The position numbers and the translations under genes are program-made. Below the pieces are notes generated by a model that searched no databases, had not been told where the DNA came from, and worked only from the letters and a program-made list of their open reading frames with translations. This document shows positions 31,001 to 42,500 of a stretch of DNA of 64,000 nucleotides, piece after piece (position 1 is the first letter of the stretch; the number at the start of each line of letters is the position of its first letter). The DNA comes from Heliopora coerulea (Eukaryota > Cnidaria > Anthozoa > Scleralcyonacea > Helioporidae): positions 2,357,001-2,421,000 of the forward strand of contig JASJOG010000011.1 in NCBI GenBank assembly GCA_030142905.1, given 5' to 3'.

Positions 31001-32791
31001 TCCAGGTGTAATTAATTAGAATAGATATCTTCTGTACAACCCTTTCACTAAAAGATGTCTCTCCCCTTGTCACATTAAATAGTCTGCCACTAGCCAGTGT
31101 GAAATGGAAAGGAACATCCATGATAGAGAAACAGTTAAGGAGACAGTCTTTGATCAGTCACAGCCAGATGTCTTCCCTTGATGATTATACAGTAATCACC
31201 TGGCATTGGCTAAAGTAAAACAGAACAGTACATCCACATTAACTGACTAGATCTTTACCATTCTCAGACTGGTAGTAATAAGATTTACATATGAGGGAAT
31301 CTAAGCACTCTGAAAGCAATCCATATTTTGACTATACCTGTATACCTGGCCTGTATAACAACTTTGTTCAACTGACACTGCTAACTGCATGTGGTCCATA
31401 GGCTGTAGATTGTGTGGCCTGTCCATAATAGTTGGCATTTTTTTTTGTTTGTTTTTTTTTTTATTTCCAAAAACTAAAGGACAGTTAGCCTAATGAGAAT
31501 TCATGTTTGTTGTCTGATATTTTAGTCAATCTTTTGTACATTAAACACAGTAGCTTAATTAAGATTTAATTGTCTAATGTGACACACAATTTTGTTTTTT
31601 TACCTCCAGGAGAAAAAATTGCTAGATTACCATGTTTATGTATATACCACAAAAGGTAAGACTTGTTTTTGTTAGTGAAGTATTAACTTACCAGTATGTA
31701 CAAAAGTGGCAAAGTCCCTGTAAGTCTTCCAGATATATGGAGATCTCAAAAAAGGTGGCTTTCTGTAGTTTACATTTTTACAAATCACAATTAATACAGT
31801 CTTTGTTCATGTTCATTTGTGTTTTTAAGGTGATTGTATTTTCAGTCATAAATTCAGCAAGATTGCTTTCTGTACACGTTTGCCATGTTAAGTTACCAGT
31901 CCCCTGCTCAAAATTACCTTAGGACATTATCTTAAGTACCGGTAATAACTGAGGGTCATCAAGCATAAATAAAAGGTACTAAGACTTAATGTGGGTTGTT
32001 GAAAGTGTGTATAGTGCTGCATACTCACATTGACTGCACCCATATGGTGGTGGTGGTGTACTCATTTGTACCTATGTCACCCCAATAATCCTTGTGAAGT
32101 GGGTAGGGATATGCTGGTTCTGTATACCAGTATCCAGGAAATTCTCCCAGGTATTTTATGGATGGTTCTGGGGTTCTTGTATGTAAGAATCTCGGTGAAA
32201 AGGGTATTTTTGAGTGTGCCAAAAAGCATTTGATGCAAATAATCTGTAAACTAAAAATATGGTTCTGGTGAAAAACCTATCAAAACTTTAGTATTATACT
32301 CCCTATGTTGATTTATAAAAAGTTCAAAGACAGGTAACTGCCGTGACTGATCGCAAGTAATTCTAACGTCTCAAGCAAAGGCTCATCATCAGAGAATGAA
32401 ACTTATTTTGAACGAAGGGTGTTTGCTCGAAACGTTGGAATTCTTTACAGTCAGTCTTGGCAGTTGTCAACCTTTGAATTTTTTATGCTATCTTACTAAT
32501 ACGCGAAACAGTTTGAGTATTTCTTCCTTTAAATTAACCTTTTTTATTTCCTTCTTTATTTCCTTCTTGGATAAAAAAATTTATTGCATTTTGGTGCCTG
32601 GTATGCAGTGATCTATTGTCTGATCAAGTACGCAGTCCAGCGAGCTATCCAGTCAGGGAATATCCGGTACATTCCCAAATATGAGTCCTGTAACCTAAGC
32701 TTTTTAAAAGTGATTGTCGTTTGTTAATTCTTCAAGGTGTATTGACACGTGGTTTCAAAAAAATCGTTCTTGTCCAGAGCATCCGTCATAA
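28008..32791 (+). CDS. ZNRF: E3 ubiquitin-protein ligase ZNRF1/ZNRF2-like (zinc finger plus RING, N-myristoylated)
   Basis: ZNRF1/2 are membrane-tethered ubiquitin ligases of the endolysosomal system. Exons: 28008-28278, 28485-28580, 30887-30946, 31610-31655, 32737-32791; phases 1, 1, 1, 2 all match and give 175 aa. The N-terminus MGTKLSS fits the myristoylation consensus (Gly2, Ser6). Exon 2 codes the unusual zinc finger LRCPVCSKLIQTEEVELHL ending MCLTKPRLAYN. Exons 3-5 code the RING: GECVICLDELLAG, IARLPCLCIYHK and NRSCPEHPS at the C-terminus. These blocks are nearly identical to vertebrate ZNRFs; the Ser/Arg-rich N-terminal half is not conserved. An in-frame GTG 6 bases upstream is not the start. 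AATAAA lies at 32905-32910. Whether it is the ZNRF1 or ZNRF2 orthologue cannot be told; probably pro-orthologous to both. Confidence 0.93.
29178..29274 (-). mobile_element. tRNA-like SINE head in ZNRF intron 2
   Basis: On the minus strand GAGTCTTGGTAGCTCAATGG (A box) is followed by GGTTGTGGGTTCAATCCCCA (B box) and TCTGGGGCTGAGAAG. It is a diverged copy of the elements at 35941-36030 and 36184-36271. Confidence 0.75.
29538..30733. mobile_element. pogo/Tigger-like DNA transposon with TA duplication, in ZNRF intron 2
   Basis: The element begins CAGTCGAACCTGTATATAAC and ends with the reverse complement of CAGTTGAACCTGTATATAAC; the 24-bp termini differ at one position. TA dinucleotides flank both ends (29536-29537 and 30734-30735), the Tc1/mariner hallmark, and CAGT...ACTG termini fit the pogo/Tigger branch. 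Subterminal CCTGTATTAAGCGGCCA repeats occur several times at both ends. No DDE transposase frame is visible; the only coding remnant is a HIRAN-domain fragment on the minus strand. It is therefore non-autonomous. Confidence 0.82.
29870..30265 (-). pseudogene. Broken HIRAN-domain gene inside the pogo/Tigger-like element
   Basis: The minus-strand frame from MSMELFYVDSYIRGYHACMG onward has the HIRAN pattern: RGYHACMGIWEP, LKREPQNEKDANAVAV, then VIGPVPK. HIRAN domains bind 3' DNA ends in HLTF-type proteins, and small HIRAN proteins are common in cnidarian genomes. The frame stops near 29945, while the continuation NRGGGYGLEIP, typical of these proteins, is readable just downstream in a shifted frame. 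The copy is therefore disrupted by a stop/frameshift. Function within the transposon is unknown. Confidence 0.65.
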
Positions 32792-34480
32792 AGGTAATTT
32801 TTTCTTACCTATCATCAAACTTCTTGCCATGATCGAAAGACATCTTTTAGGAGAAGATCGCCTGCAGTTCAACATGGTGAAATCACTGAAATTATACGTT
32901 ATTGAATAAACAGAGCCAAACTGCGAAAATATGAGCAGTGGGAAAACGCTGTAAATAGTAAATTTATTAACCATTACAAGCCGACAGTTTGAAGAAGTTA
33001 TGAAAGAAAAAGTTATCCAGAAATCTTGAGGAAACAAGAATGCATATTACCTCAGTCGAGGGTAATATGTCCAAATTTAACAACGTTGCATTCACACCAA
33101 TTACACCAAGGAGTTTAAGCCAATACTACGGTTAGTCTAAAGCAACGTGATCTCACAGTAGCATTTATCAGTGAAAAAGGAAAGGAATAAATATGTCGTT
33201 GTGTCAGGAGCATTTTCGACGCCTTTCCAGGTCTGCCCAGTACATCATCAAAAGCTTTCCTCGGCTGTGTTGTTACGTAGAACATTTTCAGTTGTTTAAA
33301 TATTAACAAACTTACAAGATTTGCGTAGAATAGTTCCAGAAATACGACATCTGCGATACGCGATTCTATTCAAATGTTTACATTTTAGCTACTTCGCCAA
33401 ATGCCATCACCGTACTAGGTTGCTTAAACTCCCTATCATTGGTGTAACGATTGCCACTTTCCATTCGTACGGTTGAGCCATTCAGTTTAGGTCTGGGTTT
33501 GATTTTAATGAAAATATCTTGCGCATCAATCTATTGGACGAAAGGGTCACGTGCCTCCGCTAGCAACCTCGTACCCAGGTTCCTTTCTCAACTCCTCTTT
33601 TTGCTAAGAAAAGATCTCTGGTTCAGGCGGCTTACGTTTCCCCAAAAATTTAGGAGACAGAAAGGAAAATCGTTTCTGAAATCGCCTTAAGAGAGTTTCT
33701 CCTCCCTTTTCTCCTCGTGTTCCTGTTTGAAGCTTCTTGGACTGACATGTCTAACTGTTACTCCATTTACACTGTAACATTTTGGGCATGGTGCTGCAAA
33801 TTAGCCGTGCGGAGAACTAACACAGAGGTGCTCGGCAAGGCTAATTTTTAGGCACGGGTACCAAATTTTAACTAGTCCGCACCGTTTACACTGTGAAAAT
33901 CACCCGTGTTGGACACAACGCTACTTCAGACTGGCCAAGGTGTATGTTTAGGCTGAACGAAAAACTACAGCTAACTGTGCGTGATATTATAATCGAGACA
34001 GAAAGTGCGCAAAAGGGAACGGCCGAAGGCTTGTGACCCTGCATTGCCGCTTGAGTTGTTAAGATACCTTTGAATATTTTGCGTGTAATTGTCACTAAGA
34101 GAGGGAACTACATCACGTTTTAAAACTTAATAGAGGGGATTATTACTCTTACATTTCTTCTTGAATTGCTGGTGAAAACCAGACCTGTCCAACGTGTACA
34201 GCAAACTGTTTTGAAGATTAGTAATAATCTGTTTTTTAAAACCAGTTAAAAATGAAAGCTGCGCTATTCAAACGCATCCAGACTGTAGACCAGCAAATAA
34301 CATAGCTATAACACACCATCTCACCATGATTTAACCTTGCATGAATAATCATGAAATAGATGCGTGGTGATTATATCCTTAAAAATGGTCCAAATTAGCA
34401 TGGAAACATGGTTAGCGTTAACCTATTTAAATTTTGAATCATAGACCTAGCAATGTACCAATTTTTCACTGATCTTGCTT

Positions 34481-34481
34481 G

Positions 34482-34527
<46 letters not shown>
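34481..34527. repeat. (AT)n microsatellite
   Basis: Pure AT dinucleotide run of about 47 bp. Confidence 0.95.
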
Positions 34528-34532
<5 letters not shown>

Positions 34533-35485
34533 CCAGGGCCACGTGATTAAGTTGAATAAAATCAGAGTAGCGTATTGAACTTCGTAGTTCCCGTTGCCGA
34601 CATGTTTTGAGGCGGCGTTATACTGGGTAATTTTTGTCCACGATTTTTACGGCAACACGTTCCCGGAACAAAAGTTCATTGAAAATGATTCACAAATGAC
34701 CTATTACACACACACATCAATTTTCTTTTGAGCGATGTTGCATTAAAAACTCTCCTTAAACGTGTAAACGTTAATTACGAAAATTACCTACACGTGGAAT
34801 GAATGTTTGTTTGATTACATTATCTGAGATGATGTGAATCAGACAAAGTATGTACGTAACACAGCAATAAATCTCACCGGTCTGCTGTGTCATTTTGACA
34901 TATATTATCACGACACAAGCGACGATTGGTTTTTTTTAACCAAGTCACAGAGAGTAACGGAAACAGAGGCCACTCTTGTCGTATCCCTTCATGTTAGCGT
35001 CCTCACCAATGTCGCTATTTGTTTATTACACGGAGTTCGGACATTGTTTAGATTGCTTTGTGAGAACTCAACTCCCCAAACGACAGTTTTTACTGCCGAC
35101 GTTGGTGGATGCTTAAACTGCTGGCAGGACCGCGACGCTTGAAACTCTGGGATGATCGGGACAAGCTGGGGATAACGGGGACGTAGAGTTGAAATACTGG
35201 GGTGATCAGAATCACTCGGGATGGATGATCGGGACACCTGAAATGTTGGAGTAATCGGGATTACTTGGGATTATCGGGACGGTTGAAATGCCGGAATGAT
35301 AGGGCTCTGGAGTGAGACCGCTGTACTAAGACACTGTGCACTTATAAAAGGGCAAGGCAAGCACCAGGGCTGACAGGCTGACATGATGGGCTTTGTTTAC
35401 TACAACTCATCGACCTTATTCATAAATGGCCTCTTATATGACGCAGTTTATGATCAAGGTCTTTTTTAATTTCGGACTGTCCTAG

Positions 35486-35557
35486 CCGTGTCTCAGTAGC
35501 TCAGAGCACCGATACGTAGATTCGGAGACTTTGGGTTCGATTCCCGGCTGAGGCAGT
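35486..35557 (+). mobile_element. tRNA-like element (SINE head or tRNA pseudogene)
   Basis: GTCTCAGTAGCTCAGAGC resembles an A box, and GGGTTCGATTCCCGGCTGAG is a good B box and T arm. The anticodon stem is poor and the 3' side runs into A/T-rich and AT microsatellite sequence, as in a SINE tail. Confidence 0.6.
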
Positions 35558-35621
35558 CAGATTTTTCGTATATATAAATATGATCGTATCAAATCCTCTC
35601 TTCATATATATATCCTCCTTA

Positions 35622-35625
<4 letters not shown>

Positions 35626-35668
<43 letters not shown>
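35626..35668. repeat. (AT)n microsatellite
   Basis: Pure AT run followed by TGAATGAATG. Confidence 0.95.
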
Positions 35669-35671
<3 letters not shown>

Positions 35672-35940
35672 TGAATGAAGTCTCTGTATACATATGAGCA
35701 AGTTTACACCCTTACCTTGTTTGAGAGCAAAGAGTTTTTAGAATCTTTCAACGCAACCATGAAACTGGGACAGGGAATAGTTGATATAGCCATAAAAGAT
35801 TCCTAAATAAGGCGCCACGTATCAATCGTATGGTGCAACACGTCAATATCATCTCCACACGTAAGGAATGCACTGATTCTGGATGTTTAACCATAAATAT
35901 TTTTAAGTTAGATGAATGATCTTCGAGCTCGATACTCAGA

Positions 35941-36030
35941 AAATGATTTCTGAGCCCCAGACGGGGATCGAACCCGCAACCTTCTGATGACCGGATAGAC
36001 GCTCTAACCATTGAGCTACCGAGACTCAGA
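35941..36030 (-). mobile_element. tRNA-derived SINE head, left arm of inverted repeat
   Basis: On the minus strand GAGTCTCGGTAGCTCAATGG supplies the A box and GCGGGTTCGATCCCCGTCTG the B box. Same family as 36184-36271 and 29178-29274. Confidence 0.8.
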
Positions 36031-36060
36031 TGGCGAGCTAAGTTGCAAATTCGATATATA

Positions 36061-36108
36061 TCTACCTTAATATATCCAAGCTCTCATCTTTCCTAAACAT
36101 CAAACTTC
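36061..36108 (+). repeat. 48-bp direct repeat, copy A (copy B at 36301-36348)
   Basis: Identical 48-bp sequence starting TCTACCTTAATATATCCAAG occurs at both positions, 240 bp apart, immediately after each arm of the inverted repeat. Confidence 0.9.
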
Positions 36109-36183
36109 TCCAATCATTATTAATATATAGTGGTTTCCACTTAGGTCGCACATATATATCGAATTTGCACCTTAGCTCACCAT

Positions 36184-36271
36184 CTGAGTCTCGGTAGCTC
36201 AATGGTTAGAGCGTCTAACCGGTCATCAGAAGGTTGCGGGTTCGATCCCCGTCTGGGGCTCAGAAATCATT
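36184..36271 (+). mobile_element. tRNA-derived SINE head, right arm of inverted repeat
   Basis: GAGTCTCGGTAGCTCAATGG followed by GCGGGTTCGATCCCCGTCTG on the plus strand; reverse-complement partner of 35941-36030. Confidence 0.8.
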
Positions 36272-36300
36272 TTCTGAGTATCGAGCTTGAAGATCATTCA

Positions 36301-36348
36301 TCTACCTTAATATATCCAAGCTCTCATCTTTCCTAAACATCAAACTTC
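36301..36348 (+). repeat. 48-bp direct repeat, copy B
   Basis: Identical to 36061-36108 over 48 bp. Confidence 0.9.
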
Positions 36349-36462
36349 ATAAATATTTTTAATTTACAAACATATGCGTTTTCCAGAAAATTAAAAGCAC
36401 AATTGCGTTTTTAATAAATCGCAATATCTGCCTTTCTAAGTTCTTTAAGAAAGTTTTTTTAA

Positions 36463-36465
<3 letters not shown>

Positions 36466-36506
<41 letters not shown>
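36466..36506. repeat. (AT)n microsatellite beside the TSNAXIP1 stop codon
   Basis: Pure AT run ending about 15 bp from the TSNAXIP1 stop at 36522-36524, hence within its 3' untranslated region. Confidence 0.95.
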
Positions 36507-36509
<3 letters not shown>

Positions 36510-36521
36510 TATATATTTAGT

Positions 36522-39500
36522 CTAGTTTTTGGGTTTATTTCCAATTCGACGAACGCTTCCCGTTTGAAGTCTTTTGATCACCAACGATGTTCCCATTTTG
36601 CCGTCGGATTTCGTCGGAACGTCGTGACATCCTCGGTTCACGTACTGGTCCAATACGGACACATCTATACCAGGATCAACTTCCAAGAATGCCTTCCTTA
36701 GTTCTTCTTCAGTCACTTCACTAAATATTCGTAATTAAGAGAAAACATTCTATCACATAACATCCCTGAAACAGCATTTTTCATGGGAAAAACAGCTATT
36801 CACTGCACACAATTGACCTCGGTCATCACCTATTGCAGCAGCAGCATCAAATGGAAAACAAAATGAGGAGAAATCACATGATAACTGCTCTGACTAGCTC
36901 CACAAGTTTGTACCTTTTTCCTTCAAGATTCATCTCGATCTCCTTAACGTACGCAATTCTTTCCATTTTGTCTTGACCGAGAACTTTATTCGCGAAAGCC
37001 CCCATTCCTCCTTCGTCGTCTTCCATAAATAAGTTTTTATACAAAACTGACTGTCCTGAACACTCCTCTTCCGCGGACTTCAGTAGATCGTCCATGGCAT
37101 GATCGTCGGCTAGGGGAAAGCATTCACGTAATGTGGTCGCGAAGACCGCGTAGGAAACACTCCCCTGCAATTTAGAGAAATAGAAAAAGACGTGGTATGT
37201 ATAGGCGTTACTCAAATGTGGACATTATTTTGTCCTTTTATTTGCTTGTAATTTTATTTGCATATTGTCCTTTATATATATAAAGTTTTGAAGAAAAAAA
37301 TTCTTTTTAATTTCGAATATGGTAACGAGAGTAATTTTGGAGTGAGATTTGTGGCCGATGAAGAACGAAATGCGCAACGTAGTATTTTGTGCTCGTCGTC
37401 TGGGTTGATATCAAGCAATTGATTACCTTTAAAATGTTCACTAAAGATTTACCGGGCGGAAATCTTAGACGTAAAATGAAGATGAGAGCCCAGCTCAAAA
37501 TTCGGAGATGTAATGTCGTCACACTCAGGAATTAGACAGAAACACGTGAATAGAGTTTAATTGAAGTACACTGACGTTTTGTTGCCGACGCGCAACATTT
37601 TCAAAGTAATTAACAGTTAATTATTGTTAATTACTTTGAAAATGTTGCGCGTCGGCAACGTAGCGTCAGTGAACTTCAATTAAACTATATTCGCGTGTTT
37701 CTGTGTGATGACATTACATCTCCGAATTTTGAGCTGGGCTCTCATCTTCATTTTACGTCAATTGATTACCTTATTCTCAACGTGTAGGACTGGTTTTGGA
37801 CATTCTTTCGCATCAGTGAGATCTTCTGTCGATGCACTCCAGAGGTATATGAAATGATTTTATCTCCAGCCGTATATCAAATAATTTTATTACCTGTTCG
37901 TGATGACGAGGATGTCAGAAACAATTTATAGGCATGACCATCTCTCAGTGTCATTCGTGCCTGCAAGACTGCCAAATGGCTTAAGACTATATACACTCTA
38001 CACAACTACATGAGATTTCTTGGTGTTAAAATTCTTAATATAACGACTATTCACCAATCATACAAACATAGACATCTCTTCTCCGGTCACAAATTAAACT
38101 CTTAATGTGGGAATCTTCCTTTCGAAAATCTGAAGGATTTGAGTTTTGTGTGATGTGCAGCTCGGAACGATTTTTGGCTGAAAAACTGTGTGAGGTTCTT
38201 TTGGTCACCAAGCTTTCGTCTTGCAAATTTTGGGCGCATTTGAGCCGATTTACTCAGCAACCAGTCAAATACTCTAAGAAAACAATAACGACCAAAAGTG
38301 CTTAGTCAATTATGACATTCAGCGAATGCTCACGTTCACTTGAGTAATTCAGGTAGACATTGTAACTAACAAATTATCCAGTTACAACTATTGACGTTAT
38401 CGCCATAAATTAACAAGAACGATTAAAGAGGATGAAGCACCATATGTCGGTCGCGTTCATAAGCTACGCTTCTTGCATGCGACATTGTCTTGTGATTAAA
38501 AATTTCAATCACTCTCTTATCAAAAAAAAATTTATTTCACATTTTGATATCACGAACCTTATTTCCAGCTTCTTGGTCAGCCCTCGCCAAACCATTAAAA
38601 AGCTTTTTTAATAATGTCCTTTGGTCGTGATAAACTGCTTCGTCAATCTAGGGGGAAATAAGCAAGTGCGGTATTGTTAGTTGTTCCTGGCTTTGGGAGA
38701 TGCAAGGGTGAAGTATTAGCATACTTCACAAGTCGGCTAGGTCTAAATATAGCTCTGAAAATGTTAAAACCTCTAAAAAGGAAATTGAAAATGGTGGTGA
38801 AAGTTCTTTCCTTACGAAAGAAGGGCAGAATTGACGAGGTGATTGGAAGGAACTTAGTTACAGTTCATAACCTGGTCCTTCCTGTGCACTTTACTATTTA
38901 CTTGTTTTTCTATTACTGTTTATGTATCCGTTAAATGGAAAATAGTTCTGTATGGCGAACAAGCAATATAAAATACGCTTTGGACGGCTGACGTGTTTTC
39001 TATGCGTGGAATCTGCTAAGATCTTACTTCGCCAGTTAGGATTCCAAAGAACAAACCAATTCTAGGATCACACTTATACCGCTGACATGCATTCTGTAAA
39101 TTGTACGCCCATTCAAACACCATATTTTCTGCTCCAAAACGGCGATCGAGGTAGCCATGCAAAAAGTTGGAGAGCGACTCACGTTCGACGTCAGCTTTCT
39201 ACAGAAAGTAAAGGAGAGTCCTTTGATTAAAAAAAAAAATACAGCTTGGAAAACCCATTTCCCTATCACTAAGGCTTCTATAACAGAACTGCAGAGGTGT
39301 ACCTCACGCATGTTAACTTCCCTCGTTAAGTATCCGTTCACACTGAGGTATGAACTGTCGTCTAGGAAAGGATCAACGAACCATGCATTAAGGTAGTAAA
39401 TGTTACACGCTGTTCACACCAAAACGCAAACATGATTAAAAACGATTTGAACCGCTTTTAAGGTTGGTACACAGGACGCGCCATGTCTAAGAGTCAGGTC

Positions 39501-42500
39501 GCATGAACATGTACCTTTTTCTAGACACGTACATGAGGGACATGTGCCGCGGGAACTTACTCAATTCCACTGACTAGTTTTAGTAAATAATCCCCCAAGG
39601 GAAGGATTATAGATTTCGTTGCAAATTATATGACTCTCTGGGATTGGCTCTTCTAGTAGTTTGTCGCTAAGACTTGTTGTGTGAACTATTCGCACGATGG
39701 GGCATGTGGCTGGGACAGAATTCTATCCCTGTCGTAGGTTTTCAAATCAGTTCGAATTCGTGCAATAAACTACGAGAAGTACGAAACTTCCTTCTCCTTT
39801 TATGATAATTATTTATAATTTGGGAATGATTCATTTTAGTTAAACAGTGACCTTGCATTCATCTGAATTATTCTAAGCGCCAGCGCGCATCGGAAACGAC
39901 GGAGCGTTTTATTACCTGTGCGTTTGTAGAAGTTCTTTCTTGCCACACATCCTTAATCAGTAACAACACATCTCTTTTGCTTATTCTTCTGTTACGAACT
40001 TTTCCTTCGAAGCGAAGATACTTTGGTACGTTGGCACCAGTGCCCTGGGTAAAATAACACCAGAACAATTGTAACTTTTGATGATGGTACTGATGATGAT
40101 GATAGTGATGGTGATGATGGTAATGATGGTGATGATGATGATGATGATGATGATAAGATTTACTGGGCCGACGAGCTAGGTCCAGCAAGTTTTCTTCAAA
40201 CGCGCATCCGTGGAAAAATCTTGGAATTTCAAAAAGTACGGTTTCGGCTTGGGAAAGTACTGTGTGTACTCACTTGTCCTTCGAAATACTCTTCATTAGT
40301 TGCCACTCCAGCTTGAATAACTGCAATATCAGTTCCTATCATTTCAGCCAGAAGAACATCGACCAGTTCATCGCTGCTCTTGTTATTTGCTATTTCGTTC
40401 CATCTTTCTTCACCACCTTCGACATAACGACCGCATTTATTCCACTGCGGTCTAAAAATTTGAGAGAAAGTTGCTGACCCTCTCGTTCATGACAAACTGC
40501 GATTCATTGGTCGGGAGTTGGTTGAAATCTCGCTCAGATAAGAGTTCCCGGAAACAGTCAACCAAGACCTCCCCTCAAAGACTCTGTTACACACTAGAGT
40601 TTTTCGTGAAACTTGCAAAAAACATTTTTTTTGTACTAAGTTGTACGCCAGATTATAGCATGGAACACTGAACTCTAATTACAATGGACATCTTCAGTTT
40701 GTCTGAAATTGGATGGCAAATTGTGGAGGGTCGTAGTGCTAATTTCATTGGCTCTACTTCAAAATATTTTGCAAGGTCTAAAACAACTTGCGCTAATGCG
40801 ATCAAACACATTGTAATCCGTCTACTTTGATTCTATCCAAGCAGGGTTTTGCCTTGTTAGTTAAAATGTGAACCCCAGGACGAACACCAACAATTTTTTT
40901 TTTCACGAGTTGGTGACTCACACAAATCCAAGAAATGCTAAGCATTCTGGTGATGTAAACAAATTAACTTCGCGGTGCTTACCTGGGCGTGGCGCAACGT
41001 TTCATGTTTTCACACTCCCTGGCGTATTCTTTGCGTTCTTCATCTGTTTTTCGTTGAACCTCCAAAAGAGTGCTGCAAAACAAAACATGTTTATGGAGTT
41101 TTCTAAAGAATGTACCCAGCACAGAATGTCAAATTCTCCACATTAAGCATAACTGGCTCTTGTGTGGTTTAACGTCAGGGAACCTTAGACTCCGTTCACA
41201 CGATACCGGTACGAAATGAAATCGTAACGAAATTATTACGGTTAGGCCTTGCGTTCACACGGTACCGGTATGAAAAAGCAACAAGTCTCGCAACCTTGGG
41301 AATTTTTTGTGGCCTAAAACATTCCCAAAAGTAGAATGGACTTCAACTCCTCGACGAAGATTGCCTCAACAAAAACGTTTCGAGACTTTGGGACGTTACA
41401 CTTTTTTTTATCTCGCAATTTTGTGGTGCGACAAAATTGCGGCTATTATTGCGATAATACTTCACCTAAAAGCGCGTTTAAGATGGAGTTGTCCCCTTAT
41501 GAAATAATCACACACACGCACACAAGGTTTAACCAATCGAATGCTGCCGACTGACCTTCTTGGAGTTTACGCCTAACCCAACCCCTCCCCGAGTTTTTGC
41601 ACCCTCTCCAAAAATATTCCGTTTCCTATTTTCACGTGTAACTTACTTGTGTTCTTTCATTAATGTTTTATGGTCATTCTTTAGTTTCTCAATGTTTTTC
41701 TCCAAAAGCTGGAATCTTTCATTTAGTTTCTCATAATCACGTCTTGGTACAACATCTCCGTAATCTGCTTCCATTTGAGCTAGTTTCAGGTTTTTGGCTA
41801 CAATGTCTTCTCTCGCTTTTCTGGGGTAAATTCAGGCAAAATATAAGTTTAAATGAAAACAAGTTTGAATGATCACAGTCATACAGCACACTTCTACAGG
41901 GGGGATTCAGGTGGTGGTTGTCTCATTGGCACATTTGCATCCATTGCCCCCCCCCCCCCATCAAATCAGCACCACTAAACTTGTGTTTTTTTATGTCTCA
42001 GTTACTACAGCACTGTAAACTGTTGACTTGATGAAAGTGGCCTAGCCAGGATTTTCCTTAGGGAGGGGGGTAATTGCCCAACCACAATGGGCCAACAACC
42101 AACCACAAAGAGCTGAAAGGCCAAGTAACTGGCCCAACTTGGTCTGGGTTAATTTTTGTGACCAATTCAAGAGGGAAGATCCCTCGTAATAAGTAATAAA
42201 TGCATGAATCTAACATTTGAGTAAATTTCTTAAGCAGTGGAACACATTAAGGTGGGGGAGACATGGCACCATGGCCTCCTCTAAATATGCTAGTTCTTGA
42301 TATTCAAGAAGTGTGACTTTGTAACTGGTTAAAAATTTATTAAAGTATCTTTGCAACTGTAACCATTTTTCCCTCTTTACTCCATGTAATTGTAACTATT
42401 AATAAATGAACCAGCAAGTCTTACAGCACAGCTGACAACTAACCACCTTTACTAAAACCATCTTTACAAAGCAACCATGTCCCATGAGCAACCAGTTATA

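Larger units (their letters stand above)
35909..36304. repeat. Long inverted repeat (about 152-bp arms) built from two tRNA-like elements
   Basis: The left arm 35909-36061 and right arm 36153-36304 are near-perfect reverse complements separated by about 91 bp. Each arm contains a full tRNA-like head plus flanking GATGAATGATCTTCGAGCTC and ATATATCGAATTTGCA sequence, so the symmetry extends beyond the SINE itself. The arms differ by scattered substitutions only. Confidence 0.9.
32792..36521. other. Repeat-rich intergenic region between ZNRF and TSNAXIP1 (tail-to-tail)
   Basis: It holds the ZNRF 3' end, three AT microsatellites, three tRNA-like SINE heads and a degenerate array of GGGATNATCGGGAC-like units near 35150-35300. 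No coding exon is supported. Confidence 0.6.

Noticed and set aside
33770..33900. Possible small TIR element with TTTACACTGT at both ends
   Set aside because: The inverted match is short and imperfect, and no target-site duplication was found.
41180..41290. Repeated GTTCACACG-TACCGGTA motifs
   Set aside because: Two short similar copies only; no termini or length to define an element.
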